From positions 1 to 11,813 of the forward strand of contig DASTIC010000344.1 in NCBI GenBank assembly GCA_035717845.1: a stretch of DNA of 11,813 bases, read 5' to 3'. This stretch comes from DASSUW01 sp035717845. GTDB lineage: Bacteria > Actinomycetota > Thermoleophilia > Solirubrobacterales > Solirubrobacteraceae. The notes beneath the pieces were generated by a model. That model saw only the letters and a list, made by a program, of their open reading frames with translations, ran no database searches and had not been told where the DNA came from. The translations under genes and the position numbers were made by a program. This document shows positions 7,237 to 11,813 of this stretch, piece by piece (position 1 is the stretch's first letter; every line of letters starts with the position of its first letter).

Positions 7237-8093
7237 GCCGCCATCTCCATGGTCGCCGTCTCGCCGAGCAGCAGCAGGTAGCCGTCCTCGAGCGTCGGCT
7301 CGACGAGCCGGGCGCCTCGCGGCGGGTCGCCGATGTGGCGGTGCGCCCCGTCGCCGGTGCGCCAGGAGAGCGCGGCGCCCTCGCGGCGGTCCGCCGTCCA
7401 GACGTGCCCGCGGGCCAGCTCGGCCAGCTCCCGCGGGGTGCCGTCGAACGTCACCGATCCCTCGCGCAGCGCGACGACCCGCCGGCACAGCGCCGCCACG
7501 TCCTCGGTCTGGTGCGTCGAGAGCAGCACGGTCCGCTCCTCGGCCAGCTCGGAGACCACCTCGCGGAAGCGCAGGCGCTGCTGCGGGTCGAGCCCCGCGG
7601 TCGGCTCGTCGAGGACGAGCAGCTCGGGCGAGCCGAGCATCGCCTGGGCGAGCGCCACGCGGCGCCGCATGCCGCCCGACAGCGCCCGGATCCGGCGGTG
7701 GGCCACGTCGCCGAGGCCGACGGCCCGCAGCACCCGCCGCACCTCCTCGTGCCGCCCGTCTCGCGCCGTCCACTCCTTCAGCGTCGCGATGTAGTCGACG
7801 AACTCGAAGGCGGTGAAGTGGCGGTGCATCCCCGGCTCCTGGGGCATGTAGCCGAGCCGCCGGCGGATCTCGACCCGCGCCGCGAGGTCTCGCGGGTCGC
7901 GGCCGAGCAGCCGCAGCGAGCCGCCGCTGGGCGCGAGCACCGTGGCGGCCATCCGCATCAGCGTCGTCTTGCCGGCTCCGTTGGGCCCGAGCAGCCCGGT
8001 GATCCCCTCGCCGACGTCGAGCGTCACGCCCGCGAGGGCGAGCGTGCCCCCGTAGGCCTTGGTCACGCCGTCGAGGCGTATCGCGTCGTTCAT
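7233..8093 (-). CDS. ABC transporter ATP-binding protein
   Basis: This is the nucleotide-binding subunit that powers the adjoining permease. In 286 residues it has Walker A GPNGAGKT (36-43), the Q-loop glutamine 85 in YMPQEPG, the signature LSGGM (138-142), Walker B LLVLDEP (158-164), the D-loop GLDP (167-170) and the switch histidine 194 in STHQ. The sequence is closest in style to CcmA/drug-exporter ATPases of ABC-2 systems. The region after about residue 215 diverges and probably contacts the permease or has a regulatory role. ATG 8093 overlaps the anti-sigma stop by 4 bp and has AGGAG six bases upstream. The stop TGA (7235-7233) overlaps the permease start. Translational coupling suggests stoichiometric expression. 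Confidence 0.95.
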   Translation of the reverse strand: MNDAIRLDGVTKAYGGTLALAGVTLDVGEGITGLLGPNGAGKTTLMRMAATVLAPSGGSLRLLGRDPRDLAARVEIRRRLGYMPQEPGMHRHFTAFEFVDYIATLKEWTARDGRHEEVRRVLRAVGLGDVAHRRIRALSGGMRRRVALAQAMLGSPELLVLDEPTAGLDPQQRLRFREVVSELAEERTVLLSTHQTEDVAALCRRVVALREGSVTFDGTPRELAELARGHVWTADRREGAALSWRTGDGAHRHIGDPPRGARLVEPTLEDGYLLLLGETATMEMAA

Positions 8094-8908
8094 GCCTGGC
8101 TCCTGGTCTCGAACGTGTCACGCCGCGCGATCACGAGAGCTGCGCCTGCCAGCGCGGCGAGCAGGCAGGCGAGCTGTCCGAAGCTTCCGAAGGCGGTGAG
8201 CGGGTCGTCGCCGACCCGCCACGCGGCCAGCACGGCGCACACCCACGTGGCTGCGACTACCGCGCACGCGGCGGCGGCGCCGGTCGAGGTCGCGAGCCCG
8301 AGCGCGGCGAGCGTCAGGCCGAGGGACGGCACCAGCCACGCGGCCGCCGTCCACTCGAAGCCGGGCAGCGTGGCGGCGGCCACTGCGGCCAGCGTCGTCG
8401 TCGCGACCACCACGGCGACCGTGCGCAGGAGCAGCACCCGCAGGGTCCCGGCCGGCGCCGCAACCGCGACCTCGTGTGCGGGGTCCACATGGGGGCCGTA
8501 CGCCACCGCCACGCCGGCGAGCGGCAGCAGCGGGGCCACGAGCAGGAAGGCCATCAGGCCGGTCTCGCCGCGCCAGTCGGCCGCGACGGCGCCGAACGCC
8601 AGCACGACCGCGACGGCGAGCAGCCACGACGGCCGCAGCGACGGGGTCAGGGCGAGCAGGCGCGCGGTGGGCTCCGGGACTCCGGCCCGCCGCAGCAGGC
8701 GCTCGACCGGGCCGGGCACCGGAGCGTCGATGGCGAGGTCGATCGCGTCCCAGGTGCGGCTCAGCCGGCCGGCGTCGACCAGCCCGGCGATCGCGGCCCG
8801 GCACGGCTCGCAGGCCGGCAGATGCGCCTCGACCGAGAACGACCGCGCCTGGTCGAGCTCGCCGCGCGCGTAGCGCTCCAGCCACTCGTGCTCGAGGTGA
8901 ACGCTCAT
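8090..8908 (-). CDS. Membrane-bound zf-HC2 anti-sigma factor with six-helix ABC-2-like domain
   Basis: The N-terminus carries the zinc-binding anti-sigma motif His29-x3-Cys33-x2-Cys36 (EAHLPACEPC), preceded by a short helix, as in ZAS-type anti-sigma factors that hold ECF sigma factors inactive at the membrane. After a linker of about 55 residues come six hydrophobic segments (about 94-111, 117-137, 157-182, 189-207, 210-232, 241-264). This is far more than the single helix of ordinary anti-sigma factors. The loop DPAHE (141-145) followed by TLRVLLLR (154-161) resembles the DPAYE...LLLLR region of ABC-2 permeases, from memory of the family. The gene starts at ATG 8908, overlapping the sigma gene stop by 4 bp, with a strong ribosome binding site GGGAGGAG (8924-8917) 8 bases upstream. 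It probably inhibits the sigma factor encoded just before it. Linking that inhibition to the exporter is an inference. Confidence 0.88.
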   Translation of the reverse strand: MSVHLEHEWLERYARGELDQARSFSVEAHLPACEPCRAAIAGLVDAGRLSRTWDAIDLAIDAPVPGPVERLLRRAGVPEPTARLLALTPSLRPSWLLAVAVVLAFGAVAADWRGETGLMAFLLVAPLLPLAGVAVAYGPHVDPAHEVAVAAPAGTLRVLLLRTVAVVVATTTLAAVAAATLPGFEWTAAAWLVPSLGLTLAALGLATSTGAAAACAVVAATWVCAVLAAWRVGDDPLTAFGSFGQLACLLAALAGAALVIARRDTFETRSQA

Positions 8909-9435
8909 GACAGGAGCTCCTCCCGCATCTGCGCGCGCGCCCTCAGCATGCGCGTCTTGACAGTGCCGGCCGGGATGCCGAGCAGCCGGCCCGCCTCCTT
9001 GGTGGTCAGGTCGTCGAGGATGGTGGCCTGCACGACGGCGCGCAGCTCCGGGGAGAGCCGGTTGAGCGTGCCCGCCAGGTCGCCGTACTCGACGCCCTCG
9101 AGCACCGCCTCCTCGGCCGACGGCGCGACCGCGGAGCTCGCGGGCAGCGGCTCACGGGGTCCCTGGCGGCGCAGCGAGTCGATCAGCCGCCGGATCCCGA
9201 TCCCCCAGATCCAGGCGCCGACCTCACCCGTGCCGTCCCAGCGCGCCGCTCCCCGCCAGACGGCGAGGAACGTGTCCTGGACGGCGTCGTCCACCCGGTC
9301 CGGGTCGCCGCAGCGCCGCTGGAGGCGCAGCGTGAGCCACGGCGCGTGCCGGTCATAGAGGGCGCGCAGGGCGCGCCGGTCGCCGGCCGCCACGGCGGCG
9401 AGCAGATCGCGATCGGAGTCAGCGCTCACGGTCAC
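8905..9435 (-). CDS. ECF-type RNA polymerase sigma factor
   Basis: This 176-residue protein has the two-domain structure of extracytoplasmic function sigma factors. Region 2 spans about residues 8-92, with ALYDRHAPWLTLRLQRR, the DDAVQDTFLAVW core and WIWGIGIRRLIDSLRRQ. Region 4 spans about 122-172, with LSPELRAVVQATI, the helix-turn-helix TTKEAGRLLGIPAGTVKTRM and RARAQMREEL. It would direct RNA polymerase to a small regulon, probably including its own operon. It is the first gene of a five-gene minus-strand operon, and the next gene encodes its likely anti-sigma factor. The start is GTG 9435. GTG 9429, two codons further in, is equally possible because AAGG (9438-9435) sits 5 bases before it. 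Its promoter must lie in the short region shared with disA; I see no clear ECF-type promoter there. Confidence 0.93.
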   Translation of the reverse strand: MTVSADSDRDLLAAVAAGDRRALRALYDRHAPWLTLRLQRRCGDPDRVDDAVQDTFLAVWRGAARWDGTGEVGAWIWGIGIRRLIDSLRRQGPREPLPASSAVAPSAEEAVLEGVEYGDLAGTLNRLSPELRAVVQATILDDLTTKEAGRLLGIPAGTVKTRMLRARAQMREELLS

Positions 9436-9475
9436 CTTGTCGCGCGGGGCCTCCAGAACGGTTCACGGGACCTCG

Positions 9476-9489
9476 CTGAAGCGCTTCAG
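9476..9489. promoter_or_regulatory. Perfect 14-bp palindrome in the divergent sigma/disA promoter region
   Basis: CTGAAGCGCTTCAG reads the same on both strands with no spacer. It lies 40 bp upstream of the sigma factor start codon and 42 bp upstream of the disA -10 hexamer, a position suited to a dimeric repressor or activator acting on either or both divergent promoters. No binding protein can be named. Confidence 0.45.
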
Positions 9490-9530
9490 ATGGCGGCCCA
9501 CCGGTGTTTAGGGGACGTTAACCCAACTGC

Positions 9531-9536
9531 TAGAAT
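9531..9536 (+). promoter_or_regulatory. -10 element of disA (leaderless)
   Basis: TAGAAT is a near-consensus -10 hexamer, and 9 bases separate it from ATG 9546. Transcription would start at about 9543-9546, on the start codon itself. The -35 region is weak: TTTAGG or TTAGGG lies 17-18 bp upstream (9507-9513). This promoter probably drives disA, carD and ispD. Confidence 0.6.
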
Positions 9537-9545
9537 CACGTGGTG

Positions 9546-10658
9546 ATGACGCCGCGATCAGGGGAGGAGCTCGGAGAGCTCGAAGCGCGGCAGGAGCCCC
9601 GTCTGGTCAAGGCCCTGGAGATGGTCGCGCCCGGCACCGCGGTGCGCGAGGGCATCGACAACATCGTCCATGCGCGCACCGGCGGGCTGATCGTGATCGG
9701 CGATCCCGACGAGCTCGCGTTCCTCTTCTCGGGCGGCATCAAGCTCGACATCGACTACTCGCCGGCGATGATGTACCAGCTGGCGAAGATGGACGGCGCG
9801 ATCGCGCTGAACGGCACCGCGACGAAGATCGCCTGGTGCAACGTCCAGCTGATGCCCGACCCGACGATCCTGAGCTCGGAGACCGGCACCCGGCACCGCA
9901 CGGCCGAGCGCGTCTCCAAGCAGACCGACGCGCTGGTCATCGCGGTCTCCCAGCGGCGCGACGTCGTCTCGCTGTACGTCGACGGCGCGAAGTACATCCT
10001 CGAGGAGATCCCCGCGGTTCTGGCCAAGGCCAACCAGGCGCTCGCGACGCTGGACAAGTACCGCTCCCGCCTGGACCAGGTGTCGACCCGCCTGACGGCC
10101 CTGGAGTTCGAGGGCGGCGTCACGCTCCACGACGTCCTCACCGTCCTCCAGCGCGCCGAGCTCGTCACCCGCATGGCCTTCGAGATCGAGCGCTACATCG
10201 TCGAGCTCGGCTCGGAGGGCCGGCTGATCGAGATGCAGCTCGAGGAGACCATGGTCGGTGTCGCCGGCGACAAGGCCGCGCTCCTGCACGACTACCTGGC
10301 CGAGCCACGCGAGGACACGTTCGCCGTCGCGCTCGACGGCGTTGCGCGCCTGGCGCACCAGGACCTACTCGACTTCGGGCGGCTCGCCGAGCTGCTCGGC
10401 TACGACCGCAAGGTCAACACGCTCGACTATCCCGTCTCGCCCCGCGGCTATCGCATCCTCGGCCGCATCCCCCGGCTCCCGAAGCTGGTGGTGCAGAACA
10501 TCGTCCGCGAGTTCCGCGGGCTTGACGAGATCCTCGCCGCGACCGACCCCGAGCTGGAGTCGGTCGAAGGCGTCGGAGAGATCCGGGCGAAGGACATCCG
10601 CGAGGGCCTTCGCCGCCTACAGGAGATCAACCTCGTGGACCGCTACCTGCAGACATGA
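9546..10658 (+). CDS. disA: DNA integrity scanning diadenylate cyclase DisA
   Basis: DisA converts two ATP into cyclic di-AMP and scans DNA for branched structures, stalling when it meets them. From ATG 9546 the protein has 370 residues, slightly more than the ~357 of the Bacillus enzyme. The DAC domain has the catalytic MDGA motif (Asp83-Gly84-Ala85) and the ATP-binding RHRTAE motif (116-121), with SSETGTRHRTAERVSKQT around it. A helical linker follows, then a C-terminal helix-hairpin-helix DNA-binding domain (about 332-368, VEGVGEIRAKDI). Two in-frame GTG codons at 9540 and 9543 could also serve as starts. ATG 9546 is preferred because the -10 hexamer at 9531 predicts a leaderless transcript beginning here. 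RadA is reported to interact with and regulate DisA in Bacillus. Here radA is nearby but no longer adjacent. Confidence 0.97.
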   Translation: MTPRSGEELGELEARQEPRLVKALEMVAPGTAVREGIDNIVHARTGGLIVIGDPDELAFLFSGGIKLDIDYSPAMMYQLAKMDGAIALNGTATKIAWCNVQLMPDPTILSSETGTRHRTAERVSKQTDALVIAVSQRRDVVSLYVDGAKYILEEIPAVLAKANQALATLDKYRSRLDQVSTRLTALEFEGGVTLHDVLTVLQRAELVTRMAFEIERYIVELGSEGRLIEMQLEETMVGVAGDKAALLHDYLAEPREDTFAVALDGVARLAHQDLLDFGRLAELLGYDRKVNTLDYPVSPRGYRILGRIPRLPKLVVQNIVREFRGLDEILAATDPELESVEGVGEIRAKDIREGLRRLQEINLVDRYLQT

Positions 10659-10683
10659 GCATCCGGCACGCGGACGCACCCTG

Positions 10684-11268
10684 ATGAAGGAGGACACCAT
10701 CCCCGAGACAGCTACGACCGAGCAGATCGAGGACCTGGAGATCACGCGCGAGGCGGAGTGCATCGACTTCAGCATCGGTGACAACGTCGTCTACCCCCAT
10801 CACGGGGCTGGACAAGTCATCAAGAAGGAGGACAAGGAGATCCTCGGCGAGGTGCGCCAGTACCTCACCATCAAGATCCTTCACAACGACATGACCGTCA
10901 TGGTCCCGTGTGAGAACGCCGGCAAGGCCGGCCTCCGGCGGGTCATCGACGAGGAGACCGTCAAGAAGGTTCTCTCCGTCCTCACCGACGACGTGTCGGA
11001 GATGCCGAAGAACTGGAACCGCCGCTTCAAGCACAACCGCGACAAGATCAAGACCGGCGACATCTACGAGCTCGCCGAGGTCGTGCGCAACCTCGCCGTG
11101 CGCGAGCAGGACAAGGGCCTGTCGACCGGCGAGAAGCAGATGTACACGCGGGCCAAGAAGATCCTGGCGTCCGAGATGATGTACGCCCTGGAGAAGACCG
11201 AGGACGAGGCCGAGGCCTACCTCGACGACCTGCTCCAGCGCTCGGACAAGCTGGCGGCCGCCTCTTAG
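10684..11268 (+). CDS. carD: CarD family transcriptional regulator with acidic N-terminal extension
   Basis: CarD binds the RNA polymerase beta subunit through its N-terminal Tudor-like RID domain and stabilises the open promoter complex with its helical C-terminal domain. The core begins near residue 28 with FSIGDNVVYPHHGAG, and the RID domain continues through LTIKILHNDMTVMVPCENA. The conserved NWNRRFKHN segment has Trp111, the residue that in mycobacterial CarD wedges into the upstream edge of the -10 region. KGLSTGEKQMYTRAKKILASE follows near the end (given in parts: KGLSTGEKQ, AKKILASE). The 194-residue protein has about 27 extra N-terminal residues, nine of them acidic, compared with the ~162-residue mycobacterial protein. 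ATG 10684 is the only normal start in the area. It lies 25 bp after disA with no clear ribosome binding site upstream, although AAGGAGG occurs just inside the gene (10687-10693). Confidence 0.95.
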   Translation: MKEDTIPETATTEQIEDLEITREAECIDFSIGDNVVYPHHGAGQVIKKEDKEILGEVRQYLTIKILHNDMTVMVPCENAGKAGLRRVIDEETVKKVLSVLTDDVSEMPKNWNRRFKHNRDKIKTGDIYELAEVVRNLAVREQDKGLSTGEKQMYTRAKKILASEMMYALEKTEDEAEAYLDDLLQRSDKLAAAS

Positions 11269-11289
11269 GGGCCGCGCAGAACTCGGAAG

Positions 11290-11813
11290 ATGGCGGTCGC
11301 GCTCATCGTGGCCGCCGGCAGCGGCGAGCGCCTTGGTGCCGGAGGGCCCAAGGCGTTCGTCGTTGTGGCCGGCCGCCCGATGGTCGAGTGGTCGGTCAAA
11401 GCGCTGCGGGCGGCGGGCGTCGACGACATCGTCGTCGCCGTGCCTCCCGGCACCGCGTGGGGGGGTGACGTGACCGTCGTGGCCGGCGGCGCCACGCGGT
11501 CGGCGTCGGTGCGCGCCGCGCTGGCGGCGGCGCCGCCGGGCGAGGACGTCGTGGTGCACGACGCCGCGCGGCCGCTCGTCACCCCGGAGCACTTCCGCGC
11601 GGCGCTGGGTGCGCTCGCGGACGCCGACTGCGCGATCGCCGCCGCGCCGATCACCGACACGGTCAAGGAGGCCGGGCCGGACCGGCTGGTCAGCGCCACG
11701 CTCGACCGCTCGCGCCTGTGGGCGATCCAGACCCCGCAGGCGTTCCGGCGCGCCGTGCTCGAGCGGGCGCTCGACGTCGGCGACGACGTGCTGGCCGCCG
11801 CGACCGACGACGC
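11290..11813 (+). CDS. ispD: 2-C-methyl-D-erythritol 4-phosphate cytidylyltransferase IspD, 5' part
   Basis: IspD joins CTP and 2-C-methyl-D-erythritol 4-phosphate in the third step of the non-mevalonate (MEP) isoprenoid pathway. The frame opens at ATG 11290 and runs 174 codons to the window edge without a stop; roughly 50 residues of a typical ~220-240 residue protein are missing. The nucleotide-binding signature is LIVAAGSGERLG with Lys21 in GGPKAF. VHDAARPLV (from residue 89) is the family's second hallmark, and LWAIQTPQAFR is the third. The gene starts 21 bp after carD, with GGAAG directly in front of the ATG. The order carD-ispD is standard in actinobacteria and implies cotranscription with disA and carD. 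In many genomes ispF follows. Confidence 0.95.
   Translation, partial: MAVALIVAAGSGERLGAGGPKAFVVVAGRPMVEWSVKALRAAGVDDIVVAVPPGTAWGGDVTVVAGGATRSASVRAALAAAPPGEDVVVHDAARPLVTPEHFRAALGALADADCAIAAAPITDTVKEAGPDRLVSATLDRSRLWAIQTPQAFRRAVLERALDVGDDVLAAATDD

Noticed and set aside
7335..9358. Long plus-strand frames opposite the ATPase, anti-sigma and sigma genes
   Set aside because: They are antisense to genes with intact catalytic or zinc-binding motifs and show only low-complexity Ser/Arg/Ala-rich translations.
9436..9470. A possible ECF-type promoter for the sigma operon (GTGAACC at 9466-9460 on the minus strand)
   Set aside because: GAAC resembles an ECF -35 core, but spacing and -10 sequence downstream are not convincing without a set of co-regulated promoters.
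10699..10701. ATC as the carD start codon, placed 5 bases after AAGGAGG
   Set aside because: ATC initiation is very rare, and an in-frame ATG lies only 15 bases upstream. It is kept only as a point to check.

Overview
This window is very GC-rich with dense, strongly GC-biased coding. The order radA ... disA-carD-ispD is the classical actinobacterial neighbourhood, and the SARP/BTAD regulator, zf-HC2 anti-sigma factor and leaderless-looking promoters fit an actinobacterium. My guess is a deep-branching lineage such as the Thermoleophilia (Solirubrobacterales and relatives). That placement is an inference from gene content and composition, not from a marker search.

Layout. (1) Positions 1-658 hold the 3' part of a PLP-dependent Cys/Met-metabolism enzyme (cystathionine gamma-lyase/synthase family), closed by a 13-bp hairpin that overlaps its stop codon. 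(2) A 277-bp intergenic region follows. It ends in three tandem 11-bp repeats and a promoter directly in front of a 1177-residue SARP-type regulator (winged helix + BTAD + AAA ATPase + TPR-like tail, 936-4469). (3) radA (4513-5871) follows on the same strand with its own apparent leaderless start. (4) Between radA and the next operon, which converges on it, lies a 140-bp imperfect inverted repeat that can fold into a branched structure. (5) Positions 5996-9435 on the minus strand form a compact five-gene operon, read right to left: ECF sigma factor, membrane-bound anti-sigma factor, ABC ATPase, ABC-2-like permease, small polytopic membrane protein. Every junction is a 4-bp start/stop overlap. 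(6) A 110-bp divergent promoter region with a perfect 14-bp palindrome separates it from disA. (7) disA, carD and ispD (cut by the window end) run on the plus strand with short gaps and look like one housekeeping operon.

How the genes work together. radA, disA, carD and ispD are core functions: recombination, c-di-AMP synthesis and DNA-integrity sensing, transcription initiation, and isoprenoid precursor synthesis. The accessory element is the minus-strand sigma/anti-sigma/ABC exporter operon sitting between radA and disA. The anti-sigma factor carries a six-helix membrane domain that itself looks like an ABC-2 permease. This suggests an envelope-stress or export-sensing module in which transporter components control the sigma factor that expresses them. 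The SARP regulator appears to have its own phased operator. No CRISPR array, tRNA, rRNA or insertion sequence is visible.
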